A stretch of 64,000 bases of DNA from CAYOZL01 sp964408435 (GTDB lineage: Bacteria; Bdellovibrionota_C; UBA2361; SZUA-149; CAYOZL01): positions 1 through 64,000 of the forward strand of contig CAYOZL010000003.1 of NCBI GenBank assembly GCA_964408435.1, written 5' to 3'. This document shows positions 52,697 to 60,780 of the stretch, in pieces. The position numbers were made by a program, and so were the translations under genes. Each line of letters opens with the position of its first letter. The stretch's first letter is position 1. Under the pieces are notes generated by a model, which was given only the letters and a program-made list of their open reading frames with translations, was not told the origin of the DNA and did not search any database.

Positions 52697-53760
52697 GAGC
52701 CTCCATCATCCACAGCTAAAGGACTTTTTTCTAGAGACAGCCACATTCTTACAGCCATTGCTAAACCCGCAACTATTGAACCAAATTCAATTGCACGAAC
52801 CGCAGGAGTACTAATATTAGCCATTAACCAAAGTCTTAAAGTTGGAAGCCCTTTCCATATATATAAAGGCCCTTGAGGAATTTGACCTAACATAACTAAA
52901 ATCGCAAAGATCATCATGACCATTGCCTCAATCGATTTAATTCTAAACGAACGATAGGCAGCTACTGAAATATAAAATGCTAATAGAGAAAACATTGCAG
53001 CACCTAAGGGAAAGAAAAATCCATGCTCTAAAAATTTTGTTAGCTTTAAAAATGTTTTTCCCTGATAGTTACTTTCGGCAATCTCACTAGATAAAGAAGA
53101 GGCTTTTGAAATAGCTTTTTCAAGTTCCTCGTGTCTTTGTTTTAAACTCTCTTCACTTTGACCAGTTAAATAAGTTGACCTTAAAACTTTAGTTTTACTC
53201 TCTAAAGAATTTAATGCGGGGAGAAATTTACTTAATAAAAGCTTATCACTAATTTCTTTCGTATATAAATAGGATTCAGAGCTATTTGTTTCTTTTTTTA
53301 TATCCTCAATTAACCTTAGTTGAGAGTCTAATCTTTTAATAGGGTCTAAGTCTTTACGTTTTGAAAAGATGTCTTTTGAAAATGCGTTTAAATTGGAGAT
53401 CCTGTTCCAACTATCAACCTTATCAACTGAAGTGAGAAAATCTCCACCTTTAACAACAAACATTAATAAAATGCCCATTAATAAAGCGATAGAATTAAGC
53501 ATGCCTTTTCTACCTTTAACAATAGCGCTACCATGAACCCTTAGTATATTAATTAAACCAAGCCCAATTGCCATTGCCCCAATGGTAACAAAAGCATTAC
53601 TTATTTCTTCGTGATATTTGCTAAATTCAACTTCTACAATTTTGCTTGTTAAGAATAATTTAAATCTTAATTTTTCAGGTAAAAGCCATTCAATAAAAAA
53701 GTAAAGTCCACTTAAAAAAGTGACCACTGCTATTAATACTTGTCTTAAATTCTTGTTCAT
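52693..53760 (-). CDS. Membrane protein with periplasmic coiled-coil loop, MutL/DUF6754 operon
   Basis: 355 residues. Helices lie near residues 8-25, 55-72 and 88-103, then a hydrophilic helical loop (about 105-245, including EELEKAISKASSLSSEIAES), then three more helices (YISVAAYRSF region, VMMIFAILVMLGQIPQGPLY, IEFGSIVAGLAMAVRMW). No family recognised. ATGA overlaps on both sides place it firmly in this operon. Confidence 0.68.
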   Translation of the reverse strand: MNKNLRQVLIAVVTFLSGLYFFIEWLLPEKLRFKLFLTSKIVEVEFSKYHEEISNAFVTIGAMAIGLGLINILRVHGSAIVKGRKGMLNSIALLMGILLMFVVKGGDFLTSVDKVDSWNRISNLNAFSKDIFSKRKDLDPIKRLDSQLRLIEDIKKETNSSESYLYTKEISDKLLLSKFLPALNSLESKTKVLRSTYLTGQSEESLKQRHEELEKAISKASSLSSEIAESNYQGKTFLKLTKFLEHGFFFPLGAAMFSLLAFYISVAAYRSFRIKSIEAMVMMIFAILVMLGQIPQGPLYIWKGLPTLRLWLMANISTPAVRAIEFGSIVAGLAMAVRMWLSLEKSPLAVDDGGS

Positions 53761-54584
53761 TTAACAGTTTTTGATAATTTCTCTAAAGTAAAAAACTCTG
53801 ACCAAGATGAGTTAAAAAAATCACTTATAAGACTAGAAGCCTCTACTCCAATGATAGAACAGTATGTGTTAATAATAATTCCAAGAATGATCAAAATAAC
53901 TATTACTAGCTTAGCTATATCTTGCCCTCTTAAACTTCCAACCTGCACAGGGTCTTTTGAGAGATAAGCTCCAGCAGCATATAGCTCCTCTCCTATTAAA
54001 GTATGATCACAAGTTGTAATAAAAAATGGAATCTGAGCAGAAGAGATAGTTGCAGCTACTTGCACCGCTCCAATTTGTTGAGCTGATTCAGCTAAAATTA
54101 ATGACTCTGCAGCAAAACGCCCAAATAAAAACGCACCACCTACATTTTCTCGATGAATTAAGCCTTGATAACCAGCAGCATAGGCAAACTGTTCTTGAGA
54201 TAAGAACCTAATCATCGTTGAGTCGTACTGAGCAAAACGGCCTTCACTTCGATAAGCATTTTGAAGAGTTGCTTCTGTTAAAGCTAAGGCTTCTGGATCA
54301 TTGCATGGTACAAATAATCTAGATTTATATATAGCTGCTTTTCTACCTATATACCTAAGCACTCCAAGACAAGCATATAAAAGAGGACTTACTCCGGTTA
54401 AACCTGAAGTAAAAGATAAAGGCCTGCCTAACTCGACACTTCTTCCAATTGCTTCATCTACAGCATCAATGCCAGGAATTCTTCTTATAAATATATCTTT
54501 ATTTTTAGCTACTCGAATATAATAAAGCACTGGGCCTAGTAAGAGCGCTAATAAAATTAAAATTCCAGGGGTTGCATGTTCCAC
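53757..54584 (-). CDS. DUF6754-family membrane protein
   Basis: 275 residues. An N-terminal helix (ILILLALLLGPVLYYIRVA) is followed by the family block FIRRIPGIDAVDEAIGRSVELGRP, a cytoplasmic-like alpha/beta domain (YKSRLFVPCNDPEALALTEA, GLIHRENVGGAFLFGRFAAE, IPFFITTCDHTLIGEELYAA) and a C-terminal helix (LVIVILIILGIIINTY). I recall this domain as DUF6754, commonly beside MutL-like genes. Start is GTG, overlapping the upstream stop by one base (TAGTG). Confidence 0.78.
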   Translation of the reverse strand: MEHATPGILILLALLLGPVLYYIRVAKNKDIFIRRIPGIDAVDEAIGRSVELGRPLSFTSGLTGVSPLLYACLGVLRYIGRKAAIYKSRLFVPCNDPEALALTEATLQNAYRSEGRFAQYDSTMIRFLSQEQFAYAAGYQGLIHRENVGGAFLFGRFAAESLILAESAQQIGAVQVAATISSAQIPFFITTCDHTLIGEELYAAGAYLSKDPVQVGSLRGQDIAKLVIVILIILGIIINTYCSIIGVEASSLISDFFNSSWSEFFTLEKLSKTVK

Positions 54585-54832
54585 TATTTTCTAGACTCTC
54601 TGTTTTCAAGTTCAAGAATTAAATTTTCAATATTTTGTCTTTCTGAAAAAAAGTTTGGCACCGTATCGTAGCCTTTAACTGAAGATAGAACTGGGGAGAT
54701 ACCAACAGATAAGAAATGAAAAATTGAGCTAATAGGTAAATGAGCTTCTAGAAAAAACATTGATGGCGTTTCTAGCTTTAGAGCTTTAATTTTATTAGCT
54801 ATAGTTTTAATTTCTTGTTCTGATAAAATCAT
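54584..54832 (-). CDS. Small first gene of the MutL/DUF6754 operon (82 aa)
   Basis: An 82-residue protein starting MILSEQEIKTIANKIKALKL. It has one moderately hydrophobic stretch (PSMFFLEAHLPISSIFHFLS and on, residues 23-50) that may lie on or in the membrane, then a charged helix ending ENRESRK. Not recognised. Its stop overlaps the DUF6754 start by one base, and its own start lies 27 bases from the divergent RmlD-like gene, so the operon promoter must sit in or beside that short gap. Confidence 0.6.
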   Translation of the reverse strand: MILSEQEIKTIANKIKALKLETPSMFFLEAHLPISSIFHFLSVGISPVLSSVKGYDTVPNFFSERQNIENLILELENRESRK

Positions 54833-54859
54833 CAGAGAAAATATAACTTATTAAAACAA

Positions 54860-55738
54860 ATGCAAAAAGCAATAATCACAGGGGCAAATGGACTAGTTGG
54901 CGCAAGACTTTGTCACGACTTAAGCAAAAACTTCGAGGTCATAGCAATTGGTGGTCCAAACTCTAGTTTCGATATCAAAATAGATCTAAATAAAAACCTA
55001 GAAACCCTTTCTCAATACAACCCAGATTACTTCATTCATTGTGCTGCTATTGCTAGCCCTGAGACCTGTGAAAAGAATAAAGAGCTTTCCAGTATAGTAA
55101 ATCTAGAAGCTACTAAAAGAATCTGTAAAATTTTACCTAAAAGCTGTAAACTTATTTTCATTTCCACTGATTTAGTTTTTGAAAACTACGCAGAGGCTCC
55201 TAAAGATGGATTTTCTGAAAAAGACAAAGTATCTTTTCATTCACACTATAGTCATACAAAAGCAGAATCTGAAAAATATGTTTTAGAGCGAGAGCACTCA
55301 ATTGTATTAAGAATCTCCTTAAGTTTAGATTTACTAATTAAAAGAGGATATCTTTTTAATGCTTTAAATAATCTAAAAGCGAACAAAGAGCTTAATTGTT
55401 ACCATGATGAATTTAGAACTCCTTTAATATTAAACGAACTTAGCGAAGTTATTAACAAGCTAATGAAAACAGAATTCTCTTCTCAAGAAATTTTTCATTT
55501 CTGCTCTGGCTATAAAATAACAAGATTTGATTTAGGCAAGCTTATAGCTAAGACTTGGGGCTTGAATGAAAACTTAATTATTAAAAAAAGCATTAAAGAA
55601 CATCGAGGGCTAGTTAAAAGAGCTAAAGACGTTAGTCTTGATAGTTCTAAACTTAGAAAGTTATTAAACTTAGAAACTCTAGACTTTAAAGAACAGCTGT
55701 CAAAACTAAAGAATTTAGACAAAATAATCTCTGGTTAA
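54860..55738 (+). CDS. RmlD-like dTDP-4-dehydrorhamnose reductase / extended SDR
   Basis: 292 residues. Rossmann start AIITGANGLVGARL, then FIHCAAIASPETCEKN, the active-site strand LIFISTDLVFENY, and YSHTKAESEKYV with the YxxxK pair. This is the RmlD substrate-binding family, which finishes dTDP-rhamnose or makes related deoxysugars and also includes SAM-synthetase beta-type proteins. No rmlABC genes are near, so the exact substrate is open. Confidence 0.82.
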   Translation: MQKAIITGANGLVGARLCHDLSKNFEVIAIGGPNSSFDIKIDLNKNLETLSQYNPDYFIHCAAIASPETCEKNKELSSIVNLEATKRICKILPKSCKLIFISTDLVFENYAEAPKDGFSEKDKVSFHSHYSHTKAESEKYVLEREHSIVLRISLSLDLLIKRGYLFNALNNLKANKELNCYHDEFRTPLILNELSEVINKLMKTEFSSQEIFHFCSGYKITRFDLGKLIAKTWGLNENLIIKKSIKEHRGLVKRAKDVSLDSSKLRKLLNLETLDFKEQLSKLKNLDKIISG

Positions 55739-55766
55739 AACAAATTCTCAATGCTAGCTATTCATA

Positions 55767-56195
55767 ATGCTTTCTAGGGAAAATTATGAAGAAAACAATA
55801 TATCAAATCCTGATATATCTATTTCTGCATTCCATGACATTAAAAGAAGATTTGGCTCACAGATAAGCTCTGCACTTGGGCCTGGTGCAATAATAGACGG
55901 TGGATTTTGTTTTGATGAACCAATTTGTATCGATGGAAAAATCAGTGGAGAGATTAAATCAGATAGTTTTCTCATTGTAGGTGAGCAAGCAACAATTAAT
56001 GCGAATATAGAAGTAGCTGGAATTATCATACTTGGAAAAGTAAGTGGAAAAGTTAAAGCTAGTAAATTTGTTGAAGTTAGATCTGGTGGAGAGCTAGACT
56101 CAGATGTTTATAGTCCTAAAATAATAATTGAAGACGGTGCTAGCTTTAATGGTGCTAGATTTAACAACAAAGATAGCTCTTTTAAAAATAGCTAA
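55767..56195 (+). CDS. Bactofilin
   Basis: 142 residues; a polymer-forming cytoskeletal protein. The core (residues 30-125) is a right-handed beta helix with FCFDEPICIDGKISGEIKSD, NIEVAGIIILGKVSGKVKAS and SGGELDSDVYSPKIII. Short disordered tails lie on both sides, as is normal for the family. Bactofilins form filaments under the membrane and position cell-wall or polar machinery. It follows the RmlD-like gene by 28 bases and is convergent with rplS. Confidence 0.93.
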   Translation: MLSRENYEENNISNPDISISAFHDIKRRFGSQISSALGPGAIIDGGFCFDEPICIDGKISGEIKSDSFLIVGEQATINANIEVAGIIILGKVSGKVKASKFVEVRSGGELDSDVYSPKIIIEDGASFNGARFNNKDSSFKNS

Positions 56196-56214
56196 AAATA
56201 TAATTAGTTTTTTG

Positions 56215-56598
56215 TTAAGACTCTTTAGAAGTTTTCTTCTCTAACTTTCTTTCTTGAGTAATCTTAGCTGCCTTACCTCTAAGACCTCTAAGGTAGTAAA
56301 GTCTAGATCTTCTAACTTTACCTCTTTGCTTAACTTCTATTTTTTGAACTCTTGGTGAATGAATTGGGAAGATTCTCTCTACTCCAACATTGTAAGATAT
56401 CTTTCTTACAGTAAAAGACTCTCCTACTCCGCCACCGTTTCTTCTAATAACAACACCTTCGAAAACCTGAACTCTGTCTTTAGTACCTTCACTAATTAAC
56501 TGGTGTACTCTTACAGTATCACCTGCTTTAAATGATGGTAATTCAGCTTTGATTGATTTTTTCTGTAATCGATCTAATATTTCAGCATTAGAAGTCAT
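56215..56598 (-). CDS. rplS: 50S ribosomal protein bL19
   Basis: 127 residues: FKAGDTVRVHQLISEG, VQVFEGVVIRRNGGG, FTVRKISYNVGVERIFPIHS and the basic RRSRLYYLRGLRGKAAKI tail, matching bL19 at the 30S-50S interface. Usually it ends a rpsP-rimM-trmD-rplS operon; here it stands alone between bactofilin and the divergent cinA. Confidence 0.96.
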   Translation of the reverse strand: MTSNAEILDRLQKKSIKAELPSFKAGDTVRVHQLISEGTKDRVQVFEGVVIRRNGGGVGESFTVRKISYNVGVERIFPIHSPRVQKIEVKQRGKVRRSRLYYLRGLRGKAAKITQERKLEKKTSKES

Positions 56599-56658
56599 AG
56601 TTGCTCGTTGTTTTCGTTCTTATCATCGAGGAGCAGTTCTAAACTAACAGGATACATA

Positions 56659-57945
56659 ATGTCAATACCTACAGCATCTATATTACTAATTGGTAACGAA
56701 TTACTTAACGGGGACACTAGAGATATAAATGCAAACTTTATTGCACTAAAACTATCAGAATTAGGCATCTCTCTTAAAAACATTTCTGTAGTTAAAGACG
56801 ACTTAGAAGATATTACTAATGAATTAAATAGGTTATCTAGTTTTTCTGAAACCATTTTCACCTCTGGAGGCATAGGACCTACTAGTGATGACATCACTAG
56901 AGAGGCGATAGCTAAGTTAATTGGCAAGGAACTAGAACAAAGAGAAGAGGCAGTAATTAAGCTTGAAAATTATATGAAAAAGCATAATCGCCCTTTAAAC
57001 AAGAACACCTTTAGACAAGCAATGTTTCCTATTAGCTCTGAGATAATTCCTAATGTAGCTGGCACTGCGGATGCTTTCTTAACAAAACATAAAAAAACAG
57101 AGAATAAAGAAACTGGGTATGAGAATACAAACATAATTACGCTGCCCGGTGTCCCTAAAGAAGTTCAAAGTATTTTTGAAAAAGAAGTAGAGCCAAATAT
57201 TACAAACTACTTCTCTAGTTTTAAAAAACTTAAGAGAAAGAACTTAAGAATCTTTGGTCTTTCAGAATCTTTTATTGGGACCGAATTAGACTCTTTAAAT
57301 CTTGAGGTTTCAGTAGCGTACAGACCAAGCTTTCCAGAGCTTTTATTAGTTTTAACTTCAGACTGTGAACAAAACGGAGAAGAGAAACTAGAACAAGCAA
57401 AAAACAAAATCACTAATAAGATTGGAGAAGAATTTTTCTACTCAGAAGTAAAAAAAGAAAGACTAGCAAATGCTGTTTTTAAAACATTGAAAGATAAAGA
57501 ACTTACAGTATCTTTTGCTGAGTCTTGCACAGGAGGAATGCTTTCTGAAAGTATTGTGAATCAAGAAGGGGCATCAAGTGTTTTTAAAGGATCTGTTGTT
57601 TCTTACAGTAATGAATCTAAAATAAATCTACTAGATGTAGATTCAATAGAATCAACAGGTGCAGTAAGTGAGGAAACCTCTAAACAAATGGCAAAATCTG
57701 TTCTTGATAAGTTCAAGTCAGACTTTGCAATCTCTGTTACAGGAATAGCGGGTCCGGATGGTGGAAGCGCTGAAAAACCAGTAGGGACGGTGTTTATTGC
57801 TATCGCTGATAAAAACTCGGTAGAAGCATATAAATTTAACTTTAATTGGGGTAGGCAGAGAAATAGGATTTATTCTACGTCTATGGCTTGGGATTTACTT
57901 AGGAGGAAAATTTTGGGTTTTCCGATGGTTTGGGATAAGAAGTAA
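56659..57945 (+). CDS. cinA: CinA-family nicotinamide-nucleotide amidohydrolase
   Basis: About 428 residues. The N-terminal MoaB/MogA-like (COG1058) domain has ILLIGNELLNGDTRDINANF and FTSGGIGPTSDDITREAI. The C-terminal PncC domain has FAESCTGGMLSESI and ISVTGIAGPDGGSAEKPVGT. The latter deamidates NMN in NAD recycling, the former is an ADP-ribose pyrophosphatase-type domain. The ATG at 56659 (MSIPTASILLIG) has AGGA 7 bases upstream; the frame extends back to 56608 through unrelated residues. Confidence 0.93.
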   Translation: MSIPTASILLIGNELLNGDTRDINANFIALKLSELGISLKNISVVKDDLEDITNELNRLSSFSETIFTSGGIGPTSDDITREAIAKLIGKELEQREEAVIKLENYMKKHNRPLNKNTFRQAMFPISSEIIPNVAGTADAFLTKHKKTENKETGYENTNIITLPGVPKEVQSIFEKEVEPNITNYFSSFKKLKRKNLRIFGLSESFIGTELDSLNLEVSVAYRPSFPELLLVLTSDCEQNGEEKLEQAKNKITNKIGEEFFYSEVKKERLANAVFKTLKDKELTVSFAESCTGGMLSESIVNQEGASSVFKGSVVSYSNESKINLLDVDSIESTGAVSEETSKQMAKSVLDKFKSDFAISVTGIAGPDGGSAEKPVGTVFIAIADKNSVEAYKFNFNWGRQRNRIYSTSMAWDLLRRKILGFPMVWDKK

Positions 57946-57952
57946 CTTTTTT

Positions 57953-57995
57953 TTAACAGCACAGAGATCGCAAAGTAGGCAAAGACTCAGAGGAT
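57953..57995. repeat. CACAGAG/GCAAAG-rich intergenic tract
   Basis: The gap between the convergent cinA and ribD-like genes carries GCACAGAG-ATCGCAAAG-TAGGCAAAG-ACTCAGAGG words like those at 5441-5482 and 62816-62860. It ends in an AT dyad (TTAAATTTAATTAATTAGA). No strong terminator. Confidence 0.45.
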
Positions 57996-58013
57996 TAAAT
58001 TTAATTAATTAGA

Positions 58014-58595
58014 CTAAACCTTGATGTAAAGATGCACAGCACTACTGCCTAACTTATCAATTGATTTAAGTTTAATATTATTATTTTTATTCAAATCGAA
58101 CCCTACTCCTAAAGAACCTAAAAACTTTTCTCCTACAGAAATTCTTAACTCTGAGAATAAACCTTGTTCGTAAAATTGTTTGAAAATTTTAGCTCCTCCT
58201 TCTACTAAGAGCTTACCAACGCCTAGCTGTTCTATATGCTTAAGCACTTTACTGAGGGTTAATTTTTCTAGAAAGAAAAAATCTTTTTTATCAGTTATTT
58301 CAGAATTAGCATGATAAACTACGGTTCTAGATTTGTTATCACTGAAAAGATTTAGGCTTTCATCAAATTTAGCATCTTGACTTATTACGACTCTAATTGG
58401 CTGTTTATCTATTCCCTTGGCTAAAAGACTAGGATTATCAACTCTTAAAGTATTAGCTCCAATAAGAATAGCATCTACTTCTTTACGAATTTCATTAACT
58501 TGTTCTAAGTCTTCTTTGCTAGATATCAGCAAACGCTTATTTTGCTCGGCAATATATCCATCTACTGTAAGAGCTATTTTTAGTATAATATGCAT
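58014..58595 (-). CDS. RibD C-terminal (reductase) domain protein
   Basis: 193 residues with the dihydrofolate-reductase-like fold of RibD: IILKIALTVDGYIA, DAILIGANTLRVDNPSLL, RVVISQDAKFD and LLVEGGAKIFKQFYEQGL. It reduces the ribosylamino-pyrimidine in riboflavin synthesis, or a related substrate. The deaminase half of RibD is absent, as in stand-alone reductases. Its ATG is only 2 bases from the divergent ATG at 58598. Confidence 0.88.
   Translation of the reverse strand: MHIILKIALTVDGYIAEQNKRLLISSKEDLEQVNEIRKEVDAILIGANTLRVDNPSLLAKGIDKQPIRVVISQDAKFDESLNLFSDNKSRTVVYHANSEITDKKDFFFLEKLTLSKVLKHIEQLGVGKLLVEGGAKIFKQFYEQGLFSELRISVGEKFLGSLGVGFDLNKNNNIKLKSIDKLGSSAVHLYIKV
58584..58589 (+). promoter_or_regulatory. 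Candidate -10 box inside the start of the ribD-like gene
   Basis: A perfect TATAAT ends 8 bases before the ATG at 58598 and lies within the first codons of the opposite gene. The transcript for the Cys-rich gene would then be essentially leaderless. Confidence 0.5.
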
Positions 58596-58597
58596 TT

Positions 58598-58972
58598 ATG
58601 AAAGTTATAATACTGCTATTAATATTATTTTCAAAGATTGCACTGGCTGAACCAAAGCCCATAGAACAAAAACCTACGGAATTGAATTCATGTAAGCAGT
58701 GCTTAGACAGAAAAAAAGAAATCTGTTCCTCTGAGTGTGAATTAGTAAATAAAAAGAACAATCTTTTATGCCAAAGTGACTGCGTTAATAATTACTGCGC
58801 TCATAAATGCAAAGAAGGTGAAAAAAAATATTTAAACCTAGACTGTGATAAGTGCTTAGATCAACAATTCGAGCTATGTGATAACAAGGCGGGGTCTAAC
58901 AGAGTGGTAGCTGATTATAAACTTAAATGCGCAAATAAACGCTGTGAAAACAACTATGCAGTAACACCTTAA
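58598..58972 (+). CDS. Exported cysteine-rich small protein
   Basis: 124 residues with signal peptide MKVIILLLILFSKIALAEP and 13 cysteines in the mature part, spaced as CxxC or CxxxC pairs (NSCKQCLDRK, ICSSECEL, LLCQSDCVNNYCAHKC, DCDKCLDQQFELC, KCANKRC). An odd number suggests one free thiol or intermolecular bond. Either disulfide-rich in the periplasm or a metal binder. Not a recognised family. Confidence 0.65.
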   Translation: MKVIILLLILFSKIALAEPKPIEQKPTELNSCKQCLDRKKEICSSECELVNKKNNLLCQSDCVNNYCAHKCKEGEKKYLNLDCDKCLDQQFELCDNKAGSNRVVADYKLKCANKRCENNYAVTP

Positions 58973-58979
58973 GAGAGTG

Positions 58980-59447
58980 CTATAAATCTAACTCATCTGA
59001 AATAGCATCTATTACAATAGATTTTTGGCGATTTATAATCTCGTAGTAAAATTCTACGTCTTCAACACTTAAATCGCTGGCATAAGTTGTTACACTTAAG
59101 ACTAAATCATAATTAACAATACTTAGCTTCGCTCCAATTAGAGTATCTGCGACAAGTAAAGCAGCGTAAGTAAATTTTTGCACATCACCTAAAGGCACAG
59201 ACATTACGTTTACCCCAACATAAAGTGTTGTATCTATTGCTCTATTTGTTCCTTCAAGGGTTACTTCTAAATCTTCATCTTCTTCTAAAGGTAGTAGCCA
59301 CTGAACCATTTGCTTAGTGCGTTGTTGTAAACACTCTTCAGGATTAAATCCTCTTCTATGCATAAACTCTTCAATTGTTTTCTTAGGGTCTTTACCACCG
59401 GATATCTTTTTTATTCTTGCTGATGCTATTTTACTAATTTTACTCAT
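58980..59447 (-). CDS. Hypothetical protein, possibly YbjN-like
   Basis: 155 residues, soluble. A basic N terminus (SKISKIASARIKKISGGKDP) precedes an alpha/beta domain: VQWLLPLEEDEDLEVTLEGT, DTTLYVGVNVMSVPLGDVQK, VNYDLVLSVTTYASDLSVED. The helix-strand-strand pattern reminds me of YbjN/type III chaperone-like folds; this is tentative. It is a single gene between a convergent Cys-rich gene and the glycosyltransferase upstream on the same strand. Confidence 0.55.
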   Translation of the reverse strand: MSKISKIASARIKKISGGKDPKKTIEEFMHRRGFNPEECLQQRTKQMVQWLLPLEEDEDLEVTLEGTNRAIDTTLYVGVNVMSVPLGDVQKFTYAALLVADTLIGAKLSIVNYDLVLSVTTYASDLSVEDVEFYYEIINRQKSIVIDAISDELDL

Positions 59448-59566
59448 ATGCTCTTATATTATTTTACAGTAATTTTTAAAGTAACTACTACAGTGGTTAT
59501 TACGCATTAACTAGAAACTATCACCTAACAAAGACTTGAAGCTAATTAAGTAATATTTACATAGCC

Positions 59567-60604
59567 TTAGCTTAATACCTCTAAAACTCTTTGAGTCCAA
59601 TTAGGCTCAGAATTTAAGTTTAAATCTTCAAAAAAACTTGAAACAAAAGATTTATCATTCTTTATCTTACTAATCGTATTAAATAAAGACTCAACATTTC
59701 TTGCTTTATATATAAAGTCATCACTTCTGATAAGTTCTTTATTCTGAGTAGAATCAGAGACTACTACTGGAACTTTTGAATTAAGAGCTGAGATAATATA
59801 ACCTCCTGAACCTTCACAGATAAAAAGATTTACTTTAGAAATAAAGTTTAACAAATCAAGATTCGACTCAATAAATTCTATTTTATCTAATAAATCTAAT
59901 GCATGAGATAAAGCTAGAATATAATTATCTTTTGCAGACTGAAGAATCAAAAAAGAATTTTCCAACTTAGAAAATGCTCTTAAAACAACTTCTGTTTCTG
60001 CTCTTGTTTTTATACTCGCTAGAACTACGAATTTATCTGTTTTGTAATCTTGAACTTCTTCTTCATTCTTATATATCTCTACCGAATACGGCTTAATAAA
60101 GACCTTGTCTTTAAGACTTGGAAGATTCACTTTTATTTTTTCTGCTAAAAAAAAGGTAGGAACAATTATTTGATCAGCCATTACTAAACCTAGAACTTGT
60201 AATAGTTTTCTTGGTCTCATTAAACACTCTTTGTAGGAAAAAGTTATATCCCAAGGCAAGTAATCAACTAAAAAAACTATTTTCTTTCTAAAGACAAACT
60301 TAAATACAAGGTGCAACAAACTATCAAAGGATCTAAATACTAAAATATGAGATATATTTTTCTCTCTTAATAACTTAAACACTGAGAACAAACTAAAAAG
60401 AGCAAATCTTAAAGTATAGAAAAAAGGCTTAGATTTAGTATTTCTAGCAAATAAATTATGCGTACTAATACCTTCTAACTCCTTAGCGGAAATACAGGAG
60501 TAATCTATATTTTTTGAGCTTAGTGCCTTACATAAAAACATAAAGGGTGGAAAGCTTTGTTGAGAGAATCTATCGGGATTAATTATAATTAGATTAGGGT
60601 TCAT
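59567..60604 (-). CDS. Glycosyltransferase (GT-B, GT4-like)
   Basis: 345 residues. The N-terminal Rossmann half (LIIINPDRFSQQSFPPFMFL) lacks a membrane anchor except a hydrophobic FALFSLFSVFKLL patch. The C-terminal half has KFVVLASIKTRAETEVVLRA and the nucleotide-sugar E-x7-E region CEGSGGYIISALNSKVPVVV with later KELIRSDD. Probably adds sugar to a surface glycan or lipid. Alone in its region, preceded by a family A repeat. Confidence 0.78.
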   Translation of the reverse strand: MNPNLIIINPDRFSQQSFPPFMFLCKALSSKNIDYSCISAKELEGISTHNLFARNTKSKPFFYTLRFALFSLFSVFKLLREKNISHILVFRSFDSLLHLVFKFVFRKKIVFLVDYLPWDITFSYKECLMRPRKLLQVLGLVMADQIIVPTFFLAEKIKVNLPSLKDKVFIKPYSVEIYKNEEEVQDYKTDKFVVLASIKTRAETEVVLRAFSKLENSFLILQSAKDNYILALSHALDLLDKIEFIESNLDLLNFISKVNLFICEGSGGYIISALNSKVPVVVSDSTQNKELIRSDDFIYKARNVESLFNTISKIKNDKSFVSSFFEDLNLNSEPNWTQRVLEVLS

Positions 60605-60650
60605 TTATAATTCATTATTATGTAGCGTTTTTTATTTCTCTCTATTACTT

Positions 60651-60776
60651 TATAGTTGACTTAGCTTAATTTATATTTAAAAAATTTTAATACAAATTAA
60701 GCTAAGTCAACTATATTAATGTTTTCCGCTGCGCTCGGCAATACACCAATCGTAGCAGGAACTACGATTGGTGTAT
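60651..60776. repeat. Structured intergenic repeat, family A copy 3 with second hairpin
   Basis: A perfect 22-base inverted repeat (60651-60672 with 60694-60715), then the core CCGCTGCGCTCGGC (60726-60739), then a second perfect 15-base hairpin (60741-60755 with 60762-60776, loop CAGGAA). The arm and core flank match copy 2 at 30146. The second hairpin ends 4 bases before the prepilin peptidase ATG. Confidence 0.85.
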
Positions 60777-60780
60777 ATAA

